NCBI GenBank assembly: GCA_946480465.1
Contig: CAMLJY010000055.1
Span: 1-41,571 of the forward strand
DNA: 41,571 bases
Source of the DNA: an uncultured Burkholderiales bacterium
GTDB lineage: Bacteria > Pseudomonadota > Gammaproteobacteria > Burkholderiales > Burkholderiaceae
Reading direction: 5' to 3'
Positions 18,833-30,972 of this stretch are shown here, piece after piece. The notes beneath the pieces were generated by a model. The model did no database searches and was not told the origin of the DNA. It saw only the letters and a list, made by a program, of their open reading frames with translations. The translations under genes were made by a program, and so were the position numbers. How positions within the stretch are numbered: position 1 is the first letter of the stretch; each line of letters opens with the position of its first letter.

Positions 18833-19834
18833 TCAGAAGTCGAGCAGCACGGCGCCCCAGGTGAAGCCACCACCGACGCCTTCGAGCATCAGGGTGTCGC
18901 CTGGCCGAATGCGGCTCTCGCGCACGGCCACGTCCAGTGCCAGCGGAATCGACGCGGCGGAGGTATTGCCATGCTCGTCGACGGTGACGATCAGCTTCTC
19001 CAGGGGCAGCTTCAGCTTCTTGGCCGTGCCCTGCATGATGCGGATGTTCGCCTGGTGCGGGATCAACCAGTCGATGTCGGCTTCGGTGCGACCGGCCCGC
19101 TCGAGCACCGCCCGCGCCGCCGACTCCAGGACGCCCACGGCGAGCTTGAACACAGCCTGCCCATCCATCTTCAGCAGCGGTTCGCCGCTCACCTGCCCCC
19201 CGGCGACGTGGCCGGGAACACAGAGGATCCCGACGTGCTGGCCATCCGCATGCAGGTCGCTGGCGAGGATGCCCGGCCGATCACTGCCCTCGAGCACGAC
19301 GGCGCCTGCGCCGTCACCGAAGAGCACGCAAGTGCCGCGGTCATTGAAGTCGAGCAGGCGCGAGAAGATTTCCGCGCCGATCACCAGCGCCTTGCGGGCA
19401 GCGCCACTGCGGATCATCGCGTCCGCCACCGTGAGCGCATACACGAAGCCCGAGCACACGGCCTGCACATCGAATGCAGCACCACCGGCCGTGCCCAGCT
19501 TCTGCTGGACCACGCAGGCGGTGGAGGGGAAGACCATATCGGGCGTCGAGGTCGCGACGATGATGAGGTCGATCTCATCGGCTCGGCGTCCGGCCGCCTC
19601 GAGCGCATGGCGTGCAGCACCGGCCGCCAGGTCGCTGGCCACCATGTTGTCCGCCGCGAAATGGCGCGCACGGATGCCAGTGCGGGCCACGATCCATTCA
19701 TCCGAAGTCTCGATGCCGCGGCCGGCCAGCTCGGCAGCCAGCTCGGCATTGGTGACACGGCGCGGCGGCAGCATGCTGCCGGTGCCGGTGATGCGCGAAA
19801 AGCGGGGGGTCGAGTTCGCTGGGGTAAGGGTCAT
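18833..19834 (-). CDS. fabH: 3-oxoacyl-ACP synthase III (KAS III)
   Basis: Starts fatty-acid synthesis by condensing acetyl-CoA with malonyl-ACP. The 333-aa protein carries the KAS III triad: Cys127 (QAVCSGF), His260 (PHQANIRIM) and Asn290 ([11 protein letters not shown]). The ATG at 19834 overlaps the plsX stop (ATGA), so the two are translationally coupled. Confidence 0.97.
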   Translation of the reverse strand: MTLTPANSTPRFSRITGTGSMLPPRRVTNAELAAELAGRGIETSDEWIVARTGIRARHFAADNMVASDLAAGAARHALEAAGRRADEIDLIIVATSTPDMVFPSTACVVQQKLGTAGGAAFDVQAVCSGFVYALTVADAMIRSGAARKALVIGAEIFSRLLDFNDRGTCVLFGDGAGAVVLEGSDRPGILASDLHADGQHVGILCVPGHVAGGQVSGEPLLKMDGQAVFKLAVGVLESAARAVLERAGRTEADIDWLIPHQANIRIMQGTAKKLKLPLEKLIVTVDEHGNTSAASIPLALDVAVRESRIRPGDTLMLEGVGGGFTWGAVLLDF

Positions 19835-20925
19835 GCGGCGTGGGCCGCGGCCGATTCGTCCGGCGCCGGCGGCAGCAAGGCCGGCGTGTCGCGGATTCGA
19901 TCGTGCACGCGGTCGAGCAGGCGATTGCGGGCGGCATCATACGCCCGCTCGAGGGCGCGCCCGAACGCAAAGGCATCCGAGGATCCATGCGCCTTGAACA
20001 CGAGGCCGCGCAGCCCCAGCAACGCGCCACCGCTGTAGCGGCGATGGTCCACGCGGGACTTGAAGCGCTGCAGCACCGGCCAGGCCGCCAGCGCGGCCAG
20101 CTTGGTCAGCGGCGTGCGCGAGAACTCCTGCTTGATCATCTGCGTCAGCATGCCGGCCAAGCCTTCGGACGTTTTCAACGCCACGTTGCCGACGAAGCCG
20201 TCGCACACGACGAGGTCGGTCGTGCCCTTGAAGATGTCATTGCCCTCGACGTTGCCGTGGAAATTGATCTGGCCAGCCGCATCGGCAGCGCGGAACAGCT
20301 CTCCGGCGCGCTTGATGGCCTCGCTGCCCTTGATCAGTTCCTCGCCAATGTTCAGCAGACCCACGCTGGGTTCATCCTTGCCGTCGAGCGCACTGACCAG
20401 CGCACTACCCATCACCGCGAACTGCAGCAGGTGCTCGGCCGTGCAGTCGACGTTGGCGCCCAGGTCCAGTACCTTGGTGAAGCCACCCCGGGCATTGGGC
20501 AGCAGTGCGGCGATGGCCGGGCGGTCGATGCCGGCGAAGGTCTTCAGCACATAACGGGCGACGGCCATGAGCGCACCAGTGTTGCCGGCGGAGACACACA
20601 CGTCGGCAGCGGCGCGGCCGCTGTCGTCGACCTTCAGCTGCGCGATGGCCACGCGCATCGAGGAGTCCCGCTTGCGGCGCAGGGCTACCTCGACCGCATC
20701 ATCCATCGCGATCACCTCGCTCGCGACGACGCGGGTGCAGCGCGACCAGCCGGCGGCCGGACGCAGGGCCTCCTCCGTGCCGACGAGCACGACCTCGGCG
20801 TCTGGATGGGCGTCGAGGAAGGCGCGGCAGGCCGGCAGCGTCACCGACGGGCCATGGTCGCCACCCATGCAGTCGACGGCCACGCGCACCCGCTGCAGCG
20901 GTTGAAGAGGCGAGTTCTGGGACAC
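19831..20925 (-). CDS. plsX: Phosphate acyltransferase PlsX
   Basis: Makes acyl-phosphate from acyl-ACP for phospholipid synthesis. Family segments are clear: [18 protein letters not shown] at the N-terminus, [51 protein letters not shown], and a C-terminal GGALLGLRG. The start is uncertain. GTG 20925 gives 364 aa and the family N-terminus about 14 residues before VDCMGG; ATG 20985 would add 20 residues. The protein has an Ala/Pro-rich C-terminal tail. It lies 262 bp after rpmF, with a strong hairpin between them. Confidence 0.93.
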   Translation of the reverse strand: MSQNSPLQPLQRVRVAVDCMGGDHGPSVTLPACRAFLDAHPDAEVVLVGTEEALRPAAGWSRCTRVVASEVIAMDDAVEVALRRKRDSSMRVAIAQLKVDDSGRAAADVCVSAGNTGALMAVARYVLKTFAGIDRPAIAALLPNARGGFTKVLDLGANVDCTAEHLLQFAVMGSALVSALDGKDEPSVGLLNIGEELIKGSEAIKRAGELFRAADAAGQINFHGNVEGNDIFKGTTDLVVCDGFVGNVALKTSEGLAGMLTQMIKQEFSRTPLTKLAALAAWPVLQRFKSRVDHRRYSGGALLGLRGLVFKAHGSSDAFAFGRALERAYDAARNRLLDRVHDRIRDTPALLPPAPDESAAAHAA

Positions 20926-21100
20926 GGCTGATCGATTCGATGCGGGCAGCACGCGGGCGCCACCCGGAACGGGTGCCGCGCGCATGGCATGGTTCAGGGA
21001 AGCGCGACGGTAGGCGGTGCGCCAGGCCCACACAAGCGGGCCTGCCCGGGCTGCAAGACCCCAGCACGCCCAGCGCGGATCGGGATCGCCCGACCAACGA

Positions 21101-21137
21101 CAATGCCCGGCTGCACTTTCGGCGCAGCCGGGCATTG
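21101..21137 (-). terminator. 14-bp perfect hairpin between rpmF and plsX
   Basis: CAATGCCCGGCTGC (21101-21114) and GCAGCCGGGCATTG (21124-21137) form a perfect 14-bp stem with a 9-nt loop. On the minus strand it lies 50 nt after the rpmF stop and about 175 nt before plsX. The following bases (TCGTTGGTC) are only partly T-rich, so it is likely a partial terminator that lowers read-through from rpmF into the fab genes. Confidence 0.6.
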
Positions 21138-21187
21138 ATCGATTCGGTTCATGCGGAACAAGGTGCCGATGGGCACCAGCCCGGGAA

Positions 21188-21370
21188 TCAGGCGTCTTGC
21201 TTGCTCTTCAGGACCTTGCGGCCCCGGTAGAAGCCGGTCGGGCTGATGTGGTGACGCAGATGCACTTCACCGGTGGTCGGCTCGATCGCCGTGCCCGGGG
21301 TTACCAGGGCGTTGTGCGAGCGATGCATGCCGCGCTTCGACGGCGACTTCTTGTTCTGCTGGACGGCCAT
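21188..21370 (-). CDS. rpmF: 50S ribosomal protein L32
   Basis: Small basic ribosomal protein (60 aa) beginning [19 protein letters not shown], typical of L32. It has no zinc-binding Cys, so it is the Cys-free form. The start at 21370 gives the conserved N-terminus, and GGAG lies 5-8 nt upstream. The yceD-rpmF-plsX-fabH order is conserved in proteobacteria. Confidence 0.97.
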   Translation of the reverse strand: MAVQQNKKSPSKRGMHRSHNALVTPGTAIEPTTGEVHLRHHISPTGFYRGRKVLKSKQDA

Positions 21371-21528
21371 GAAAAACTCCTGATCTATCCCGGCTGTCGG
21401 CAGCGCGGGGCGCATGGGCGCCCACGCTTGTTGTGTGGCAGGGGCGCATGAAGGGGGATGCCCATCCGGCGAATTGGCGTCGAACATGCGATCAACGCCC
21501 GCGTTTCCGCCGAAAGGAAAAGCCTGCG

Positions 21529-21534
21529 ACTATA
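21529..21534 (-). promoter_or_regulatory. Extended -10 promoter for rpmF
   Basis: On the minus strand TGGTATAGT is an extended -10 (TGnTATAAT-like) placed 23 bp after the yceD stop and about 150 nt before rpmF. No good -35 is seen, as expected for the extended type. It would let rpmF-plsX-fab be transcribed apart from yceD. Confidence 0.45.
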
Positions 21535-21557
21535 CCACGCACCCAAACGCCCGGGCA

Positions 21558-22112
21558 TCAAGGCTGACGCCGCGTCTTCAGGGCCTGGAGCGCCGCGAAT
21601 GGATTCGCACGCTCCTGCACGGCCGAATCGACGGCCTCACCCGCGGAGAAGTTCAGCGGTGCCGGGCAGGTGTCGTGGCGCGGCACGAGCGGCAAGGCCA
21701 GCAGCAACTCGTCCTCGATCAGCTCCCGCAGGTCGAGTGCCCGCGGCAGCGCCAGCACGTCGTCGTCCAGTTCGGCGTCCAGCGCCTCGGCTTCTGCTTC
21801 GTCACGCACGAAACGCAACTGCCTGTCGATCTCGATCGGCAGCTCGAACGGCCTCAGGCAGCGCTGGCACGTGAGCCACACCGGCACCTGCGCCACGACG
21901 TGCAGCCACAGCTCGGGTTCGCCGCCGGTGACCGGCACACGCCGGCCTTGCGCACGCCAGGCGACTTCGGCCGGGGGGATGTCCTGCGGCGGCGTCGTGG
22001 AGGCCGACAGCCGCGGCAACTGCTCACCGGCCCAATGCCCTTCCAGCGCAGCACCTTCAGCCACCAGGGCCGCCAGGTCGAGACGCAAGGGATCGTGAAC
22101 ACGCGGCTTCAT
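21558..22112 (-). CDS. yceD: YceD/DUF177 family protein
   Basis: Member of the YceD (DUF177) family, which in bacteria and plants is linked to 23S rRNA accumulation and is nearly always next to rpmF. The 184-aa protein has the conserved CxxC (LTCQRCLRPFEL, about 86-97), the acidic DDDVLALPRALDLRELIEDELLLALP segment, and a C-terminal NPFAALQALK-like end. The start at 22112 (MKPRVHDP) matches the family. It is divergent from yceF, with 38 bp between the two ATGs. Confidence 0.94.
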   Translation of the reverse strand: MKPRVHDPLRLDLAALVAEGAALEGHWAGEQLPRLSASTTPPQDIPPAEVAWRAQGRRVPVTGGEPELWLHVVAQVPVWLTCQRCLRPFELPIEIDRQLRFVRDEAEAEALDAELDDDVLALPRALDLRELIEDELLLALPLVPRHDTCPAPLNFSAGEAVDSAVQERANPFAALQALKTRRQP

Positions 22113-22118
22113 CAAGTC

Positions 22119-22143
22119 AGTGTACGGCCCCCGATGGGACAAT
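22119..22143. promoter_or_regulatory. Back-to-back promoters of yceD and yceF
   Basis: On the minus strand TACACT (22124-22119) ends 6 nt before the yceD ATG. On the plus strand GACAAT (22138-22143) ends 7 nt before the yceF ATG. At these distances transcription would start at or next to the start codon on each side, suggesting leaderless mRNAs. No -35 boxes are convincing within so short a gap. Confidence 0.4.
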
Positions 22144-22150
22144 CTTGTAT

Positions 22151-22741
22151 ATGCCCACCCCGCCCCTGATCCTCGCCTCGACCTCCCGCTACCGACGCGA
22201 GTTGCTGCAGCGCCTGCGGCTGTCGTTCGACGTCGTCGCACCGGAGGTCGATGAATCCCCACGGACAGGTGAGATGCCGGCAGCACTGGCGCAGCGCCTG
22301 GCACTCGCGAAAGCCCGCGACGTGGCCGCGCGCCGGCTCGACGCGGTGGTCATCGGCTCGGACCAGGTCGCCGACCTGGCCGGAGAGCCGATCGGGAAGC
22401 CGGGCAACCACGAGCGCGCCGTGGCGCAATTGCGCACCATGCGAGGCCGCACGGTGGTGTTCCAGACCGCGGTGGCCGTGGCGCGCCCCGCCATCGGGTA
22501 CGAAAAGGTGCTGCTGGCGCCCGTGACGGTGCGCTTCCGCGCGCTGCAGGATGACGAGATCGAGCACTACCTGCGCGCCGAGACACCCTATGACTGCGCC
22601 GGCAGTGCCAAGTGCGAGACGTTGGGCATCACGCTGCTCGACGCGATCGAGTCGGACGACCCGACCGCACTGGTCGGGCTGCCGCTGATCCGGACAACGC
22701 AACTGCTGCGGGAGGCGGGCCTCGACCCGCTGCGGCCGTGA
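22151..22741 (+). CDS. yceF: Maf-like nucleotide pyrophosphatase YceF
   Basis: Maf/Ham1-fold pyrophosphatase. The YceF subfamily hydrolyses 7-methyl-GTP and removes modified nucleotides. The 196-aa protein has ILASTSRYRRELL at the N-terminus and GSDQVADLAGEPIGKP, whose GSDQ is typical of YceF, whereas the dTTPase (YhdE) type has an AD(T/S) motif there. The position next to yceD-rpmF supports YceF. ATG 22151 was chosen; a TTG two codons upstream is possible. The stop overlaps the next gene (TGATG). Confidence 0.93.
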   Translation: MPTPPLILASTSRYRRELLQRLRLSFDVVAPEVDESPRTGEMPAALAQRLALAKARDVAARRLDAVVIGSDQVADLAGEPIGKPGNHERAVAQLRTMRGRTVVFQTAVAVARPAIGYEKVLLAPVTVRFRALQDDEIEHYLRAETPYDCAGSAKCETLGITLLDAIESDDPTALVGLPLIRTTQLLREAGLDPLRP

Positions 22742-23514
22742 TGCAGCCCACCAGCCGCCACGGCACGCTCGTGCTGGTGCCGAACACGCTGGACCTGGGG
22801 ACGGGCCATGAAGCGGCCCTGGCGCAGGTGCTGCCACAGGGCGTGGTCGAGCGAGCCGCCGGCCTGCGCCACTGGGTGGCCGAAAACGCGAAGTCGACAC
22901 GCGCGTTCCTCAAGCGGGTGCATGCTTGCGCGCCGCTGGCGCTGCCGCTGCAGGAGATCGACATCCGCGAACTGCCGCGCCCGCGCAAAGGCGCGGCGGC
23001 CGGGGCCGCGACCGGCGGCGAGCTCGAACCGCTGCTGGCGCCAGCGCTGGCCGGCGCGGATGTCGGCCTGCTGTCGGAAGCCGGGCTGCCGGCGATCGCC
23101 GATCCCGGCGCGGGGCTGGTGGCCGCCGCGCATGCACTGGGCGTGGCGGTCGAACCTCTGCCCGGCCCCAGCTCGCTGCTGCTCGCGCTGGCGGCCAGCG
23201 GCCTCAACGGCCAGAGCTTTGCCTTCGCCGGCTATCTTCCGATTGATGCGGCCGCGCGCGCCGCGCGCATCCGCGAATTGGACGCCCTGTCGCGGCGCCT
23301 GCGGCAGACGCAGATCGCGATCGAGACGCCCTATCGCAACGCGGCCCTGCTGGGCGCATTGGCGGAGCACCTGCACCCGACGACGCAGCTGAGCATCGCC
23401 TGCGGCCTGACACTGCCGGGGGGCTGGTGCCGCACCTTGCCGGCAGCGCGCTGGCGCGAGGTAGGCGTGACGCTGCCGGACACCATGCCGGCCGTGTTCT
23501 GCTGGCTGGGCTGA
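22741..23514 (+). CDS. RsmI-like tetrapyrrole-methylase-family SAM methyltransferase
   Basis: SAM-dependent methyltransferase of the tetrapyrrole methylase superfamily, related to RsmI (16S rRNA C1402 2'-O-methylation). The 257-aa protein has the family segments GLLSEAGLPAIADPGAGLVAAAH (about 117-139) and PLPGPSSLLLALAASGL (about 141-157), then FAFAGYLP. It differs from true RsmI in its N-terminus (LVLVPNTLDLG), so it is probably the second paralogue commonly seen next to yceF in betaproteobacteria. Its substrate is unknown. It is coupled to yceF by TGATG and ends at a bidirectional hairpin. Confidence 0.85.
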   Translation: MQPTSRHGTLVLVPNTLDLGTGHEAALAQVLPQGVVERAAGLRHWVAENAKSTRAFLKRVHACAPLALPLQEIDIRELPRPRKGAAAGAATGGELEPLLAPALAGADVGLLSEAGLPAIADPGAGLVAAAHALGVAVEPLPGPSSLLLALAASGLNGQSFAFAGYLPIDAAARAARIRELDALSRRLRQTQIAIETPYRNAALLGALAEHLHPTTQLSIACGLTLPGGWCRTLPAARWREVGVTLPDTMPAVFCWLG

Positions 23515-23516
23515 GC

Positions 23517-23556
23517 GCCCGCTGGCTCGTACCCGCCTCGCGGCGGGTAAGCGGGC
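23517..23556. terminator. Bidirectional terminator hairpin
   Basis: Nested inverted repeats lie in the 43-bp gap between two convergent genes. The inner stem is TACCCGCC (23530-23537) with GGCGGGTA (23542-23549) and a TCGC tetraloop. The outer arms are GCCCGCT (23517-23523) and AGCGGGC (23550-23556). T-tracts are absent, but the position fits termination in both directions. Confidence 0.6.
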
Positions 23557-23557
23557 T

Positions 23558-25021
<1,464 letters not shown>

Positions 25022-25030
25022 GAATTGCGG

Positions 25031-25090
25031 ATTATCCGCCACGCCCCCGTTTTCGCACCTTTCGGCCCGCGAACAGCCCTTCCCTACAAT
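25031..25090. promoter_or_regulatory. Divergent rhlE/rmlD promoters
   Basis: In the 78-bp gap, a minus-strand GATAAT (25036-25031) ends 9 nt before the rhlE ATG. A plus-strand TACAAT (25085-25090) ends 9 nt before the rmlD ATG. Neither gene has a Shine-Dalgarno sequence there, so near-leaderless transcripts are suggested. GCGGATTATCCGC around the rhlE box is an interrupted palindrome. Confidence 0.45.
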
Positions 25091-25099
25091 CCGCGCCCG

Positions 25100-26014
25100 A
25101 TGAAACTGCTTCTGCTGGGCGCCGACGGCCAGGTCGGCTGGGAACTGCGGCGCTCGCTGTCCACGCTGGGTGAGGTGGTCACCGCCAGTCGTGCCGACGG
25201 CGCGGATCTGGCCCGGCCCGATGCCGTGGCCGCATTGGCGGAGCGGGTCGCACCGAAGATCATCGTCAATGCCGCGGCTTACACGGCAGTCGACCGGGCC
25301 GAGCAGGAGCCGGCGCTCGCCCACGCGGTCAATGCCGAGTCGCCCGGGGCGCTGGCACGCGCGGCGGCGCGCCTCGATGCCTGGCTGCTGCACTACAGCA
25401 CCGACTACGTATTCGACGGCAGCGGCACGGCAGCGCGCGACGAATCGAGCGCGGTGGCGCCGCTGAGCGTCTATGGCCGCAGCAAGCTGGCCGGCGAAGA
25501 GCAGATCCGCGCCAGCCAATGCAAGCACCTGATCCTGCGCACGAGCTGGGTCTATGCAGCGCGCGGCGGCAACTTCGCCCGCACGATGCTGCGCCTGGCC
25601 GGTGAGCGCGACGAATTGCGGGTGGTCGACGACCAGGTCGGGGCCCCCACCGGCGCCGACCTGCTGGCCGACCTCGCGGCGCTGATGCTGCGCACGGCCG
25701 CGGCGCGGTCCGAACTGGCAGGCACCTACCACGCCTGCGCGGCGGGCGAGACCAGCTGGTGTGCCTATGCCCGGCACGTCATCGGCTGGGCGCGCGCGCG
25801 CGGCCTGCCCCTGCGCACCACGCCAGAGTCGGTGCTGCCGATCCCGAGCAGCGCCTATCCCGTCCCGGCGCAACGGCCGCTGAACTCAAGGCTCGACACG
25901 GCGAAGCTGCGGCAGGCCTTCGGCGTCGTGCTGCCAGCCTGGCAGCAAGGGGTGGAGCGCATGCTGGCCGAAGTCCTGAACCTGCCGCTGGCCACCCCCG
26001 CGAATCTCCCCTGA
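25100..26014 (+). CDS. rmlD: dTDP-4-dehydrorhamnose reductase
   Basis: Last step of dTDP-L-rhamnose synthesis. The 304-aa short-chain dehydrogenase-like protein has the cofactor motif GADGQVG (7-13), the NAAAYTAVDRAE segment, STDYVFDG (100-107) and the YGRSK catalytic pair (Tyr125, Lys129). It is the first gene of the plus-strand glycan cluster, followed at 6 bp by rmlC. The partner genes rmlA and rmlB are not in the window. Confidence 0.95.
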   Translation: MKLLLLGADGQVGWELRRSLSTLGEVVTASRADGADLARPDAVAALAERVAPKIIVNAAAYTAVDRAEQEPALAHAVNAESPGALARAAARLDAWLLHYSTDYVFDGSGTAARDESSAVAPLSVYGRSKLAGEEQIRASQCKHLILRTSWVYAARGGNFARTMLRLAGERDELRVVDDQVGAPTGADLLADLAALMLRTAAARSELAGTYHACAAGETSWCAYARHVIGWARARGLPLRTTPESVLPIPSSAYPVPAQRPLNSRLDTAKLRQAFGVVLPAWQQGVERMLAEVLNLPLATPANLP

Positions 26015-26020
26015 CCGTTC

Positions 26021-26584
26021 ATGAAATTCACTCCCACCTCCCTCCCCGGCGTCGTGCTGATCGAGCCGCAGGTGTTCGGCGACGACCGCGGCTGGTTCAT
26101 GGAGAGCTTCAGCCAGCGCCGTTTTGCCGCCGGCCTGGCCGGGCTGGGCCTGCCCGAGCCGCGTCCCTTCGTTCAGGACAACGAATCGCATTCCCGGCGC
26201 GGCGTGTTGCGCGGCCTGCACTACCAGTTGCCACCGCACGCGCAAGGCAAGCTGGTGCGGGTGACGCAGGGAGCGGCTTTCGACGTGGCGGTCGACATCC
26301 GACGCGGTTCCCCCCACTTCGGGCGCTGGGTCGGTGCCGAACTGAGCGACTCGAACAAGCGCCAGATGTGGATCCCCGAAGGCTTCGCGCACGGCTTCAT
26401 CGCCCTCGCGGACGACACACGCTTCGTCTACAAGACCACCGACGTCTACGCCAAGGACTGCGAGCGCGCGATCGCCTGGAACGATCCGACGATCGGCATC
26501 GACTGGCCCGAGGGCGTGGCGAGGCTGCTGGCCCCCAAGGACCAGGCCGCGCCGGCGTTTGCGGCGGCCGAGGTCTTCGACTGA
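26021..26584 (+). CDS. rmlC: dTDP-4-dehydrorhamnose 3,5-epimerase
   Basis: Cupin-fold epimerase acting before RmlD. The 187-aa protein has the family motifs [29 protein letters not shown] (catalytic His67), [13 protein letters not shown] and [10 protein letters not shown]. The start ATG (26021) lies 6 bp after the rmlD stop. Length and motifs are typical. Confidence 0.96.
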   Translation: MKFTPTSLPGVVLIEPQVFGDDRGWFMESFSQRRFAAGLAGLGLPEPRPFVQDNESHSRRGVLRGLHYQLPPHAQGKLVRVTQGAAFDVAVDIRRGSPHFGRWVGAELSDSNKRQMWIPEGFAHGFIALADDTRFVYKTTDVYAKDCERAIAWNDPTIGIDWPEGVARLLAPKDQAAPAFAAAEVFD

Positions 26585-26642
26585 TCCACCCGCCGGCACC
26601 CACCCGCCGAACCGCCATGCGCGCTCCAGACGAGGCCTTCGC

Positions 26643-27683
26643 TTGAACACCGCCAGCACCTACCAGAACCTGCACCAGGCCTTGCGGCAAGCCCCGCGCA
26701 CCTGGCTCGTGACCGGCGCCGCCGGCTTCATCGGCAGCCACCTGGTCGAAACCCTGCTCGGCCTCGGCCAGCAGGTGGTCGCGCTCGACAACTTCGCCAC
26801 CGGCCACCGCCACAACCTGGACGACGTGAAAGCCAGCGTCGGCGACGAAGCCTGGGCTCGGCTGCGCTTCATCGAGGGCGACATCCGGCGCCTGGACGAT
26901 TGCCGGCGCGCCTGCGAGGGCGTCGAACTCGTGTTGCACCAGGCGGCACTGGGGTCGGTGCCGCGCTCGCTGGCCGATCCGATCACGACCAACGACGTCA
27001 ACGTCGGCGGCTTCTTGAACATGCTGGTGGCGGCCCGCGATGCCGGGGCGCAGCGCTTCGTCTATGCGGCCAGCAGCTCCACCTATGGCGACCATCCCGG
27101 GCTGCCCAAGGTCGAGCATGCGATCGGCAATCCCCTGTCGCCCTACGCCGTCACGAAGTACGTCAACGAGCTGTACGCGTCGGTGTTCGCGCGCAGCTAC
27201 GGGCTGGCCTCGGTGGGTTTGCGCTACTTCAATGTCTTCGGTCCGCGCCAGGACCCGGAAGGTGCGTACGCCGCCGTGGTCCCGCGCTGGGCCGCCGCCA
27301 TGCTGCGCGGCGACACGGTCTACATCAACGGCGACGGCCAGACCAGCCGCGACTTCTGCTTCGTCGCGAACGCCGTGCAGGCCAACCTGCTGGCCGCGAC
27401 CGCGACCCGCACCGAAGCGCTGAACGAGGTCTACAACGTCGCCGTGGGCGACCAGACCACGTTGAACGAACTGCACGCGATGCTGGCGCAGCAGCTCACG
27501 GCCTGCCGGCCGGGACTGGACGTCGGCCCGCCGGTGTACCGCGACTTCCGCGCCGGCGACGTGCGCCACTCGCGCGCCGACATCGGCAAGGCGCGCTCGC
27601 TGCTCGGATACGAGCCGACCCACGACATCCGTGCCGGCATGGCGGTCGTCGCGGGCTGGTACGCGGAGCGCAGCGCACCCTGA
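26643..27683 (+). CDS. wbpP: UDP-N-acetylglucosamine 4-epimerase (WbpP type)
   Basis: Extended short-chain dehydrogenase converting UDP-GlcNAc to UDP-GalNAc (or the uronic acids). The 346-aa protein follows Pseudomonas WbpP closely: [16 protein letters not shown] with the NAD motif (25-31), [20 protein letters not shown], catalytic Ser144-Ser146 with Tyr168 and Lys172, [12 protein letters not shown] and a C-terminal [12 protein letters not shown]. No ATG fits; a TTG at 26643 gives the family-length N-terminus and has GAGG 7 nt upstream. A rare start codon could lower expression. It lies 58 bp after rmlC and before a gap with the kinase promoter. Confidence 0.92.
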   Translation: MNTASTYQNLHQALRQAPRTWLVTGAAGFIGSHLVETLLGLGQQVVALDNFATGHRHNLDDVKASVGDEAWARLRFIEGDIRRLDDCRRACEGVELVLHQAALGSVPRSLADPITTNDVNVGGFLNMLVAARDAGAQRFVYAASSSTYGDHPGLPKVEHAIGNPLSPYAVTKYVNELYASVFARSYGLASVGLRYFNVFGPRQDPEGAYAAVVPRWAAAMLRGDTVYINGDGQTSRDFCFVANAVQANLLAATATRTEALNEVYNVAVGDQTTLNELHAMLAQQLTACRPGLDVGPPVYRDFRAGDVRHSRADIGKARSLLGYEPTHDIRAGMAVVAGWYAERSAP

Positions 27684-27757
27684 CCTGGCCGGCGGCAGGC
27701 CGGCGGCGATTCCACCACGCATGGGAGCGGCCGACGCGCGGCCCGGGCGGCCGTCCC

Positions 27758-27763
27758 TATACT
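27758..27763 (+). promoter_or_regulatory. Putative -10 box upstream of the kinase gene
   Basis: TATACT (5 of 6 matches) lies about 67 nt before the kinase start in a 146-bp gap that also holds a GCCGGC/GCCGGC inverted repeat just after the epimerase stop. A -35 is not evident. It suggests the kinase and lipoprotein genes may be transcribed on their own. Confidence 0.4.
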
Positions 27764-27829
27764 CGTGGCCCACCCATCGCCACCCTTCCGGCCGTGGGCG
27801 GCCGCCCTGGCCGCCGGTGCCTGCCGCGC

Positions 27830-29487
<1,658 letters not shown>

Positions 29488-29491
<4 letters not shown>

Positions 29492-30837
29492 AGCCTCGTC
29501 CGCGCCTGAGCTTCCACCCGTCTGCAGGCAGGCGTGGCCTGCGATCCGTGGCTTGGCGCGGCGCGCTGTGCGGGGCGCTGGCCGCGCTGCTCACCGCCTG
29601 CACCGCCCCGCCGCCGACCGGGTCCCCCGCGCCGCGTGAAACCGCCCCGCTCCCCGCCGCGCCGCAGGCCCCGGCTGTGCCTGCGCCAGCGGTGGCACCT
29701 GCGCCGGCGCCTGCCGCGCCGGCCGCGGCCCCGCCGCCCGTCCTGCCCTTCGACGAGGCCATGCTGAGCGCCGCGAACAACCTGCTGGGTCGCGCGCAGC
29801 TGCCGCCGAACCCGCCCGAAGGCAAGTTCCGATTGGTCATCGACCCGCTGATCGACGGCGTTACCGGCGCGCAGTCCAAGGCCACGCAGGCCATGGGCGC
29901 GCGCATCGTGGCGCTGATCAAAGAGCGATACCCGCAGTACGACGTCCAGCCCTTCACGGCCGGCAACGTGCAGAAGAGTCCGCTGGTGCTGGTGGGCACC
30001 TTCACCGGCGTCAACAAGGACCGCAAGACCGAAGGCGCGCGCGAGGCCTACCGCATCTGCCTGGCGCTGGCGGACCTGAAGACCGGCAAGCTGGTGAGCA
30101 AGGGCCTGGCCTTCGCGCGCACCGATGGCGTGGACCCGACGCCGCTCGCGCACTTCAAGGACACGCCGACCTGGGCCGAGGACAACGCCACCGCCGGCTA
30201 CATCCGCACCTGCCAGGGGACGCGCGCCGGCGACCCCATCCACCCGATGTACGTGGACCGCATCGTCGCCGCCTCCATGATCAGCGAGGCCATCGAGGCC
30301 TACGGTGCCGGAAAGTACCGGGAAGCGCTGAATCTGTACGAGACCGTGCTGCGCTCGCCGGAAGGCCAGCAGCAGCGCGTCTACAGCGGGCTGTACCTCA
30401 CGAACTGGCGGCTCGGGCGGCGCGACGCCGCGATCAAGGCTTTCGGCCAGCTGGTCGAGCAGGGCCTGGAGGCCAGGCGCCTGGGCGTCAAGTTCGTCTT
30501 CCGGCCCGGCACGGCCGTCCTCAGCGCCGAGTCGGGTCCGGCAGCGACGCCGTACAAGCTGTGGCTGGCGGAGCTGTCATCGCAGGCAGCGCGGCGCCAG
30601 AGCTGCATGGAGGTGGTGGGCCATTCCAGCCCCACCGGGCCCGAGCCGGTCAATGAGCGCCTCTCGCAGTTGCGCGCCGAGCACGTGCGCGCCCGACTCG
30701 AGCAAGCCTCCCCGCCGCTGAAGAAGCGCCTGATCGCCAACGGCGTCGGCTCACGCGAGACGCTGGTCGGCAACGGGCGGGACGACGCGAGCGACGCGCT
30801 CGATCGCCGGGTCGAATTCAAGGTGATTCCCTGCTGA
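29488..30837 (+). CDS. Lipoprotein with C-terminal OmpA-like domain, 449 aa
   Basis: A lipoprotein signal (hydrophobic about 20-35, lipobox LTAC, Cys38) is followed by a Pro/Ala linker (about 40-85). The middle domain (about 88-265) resembles curli-CsgG/LpoB-like periplasmic folds only loosely. A TPR-like helical stretch (about 270-320) leads to an OmpA family domain (about 335-449) with VVGHSSPTGPEPVNERLSQLRAEHVRARL and DRRVEFKV, which binds peptidoglycan in this family. AAGGAG lies 8 nt before ATG 29488, and the ATG overlaps the kinase stop. An outer-membrane anchor bound to peptidoglycan is the likely location. Confidence 0.88.
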
Positions 30838-30960
30838 TCGCTGCTGCACCGCACAAATCGAGGCATTGCGCAAGCTTGCAAGTCTCGTGTCCAATCGTCA
30901 ATTCATCAGCAAAATCAATCACTTGGCGCAGCGGCTTGTGAGCTAGCGCACGGACTGGGC

Positions 30961-30972
30961 TAAACTGCGCCG
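30961..30972 (+). promoter_or_regulatory. Promoter abutting the glycosyltransferase start
   Basis: TAAACT (30961-30966) ends 6 nt before ATG 30973, so transcription would begin at the start codon. No Shine-Dalgarno is present. The 135-bp gap upstream is less GC-rich than its surroundings and includes the palindrome GCAAGCTTGC. Confidence 0.45.
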
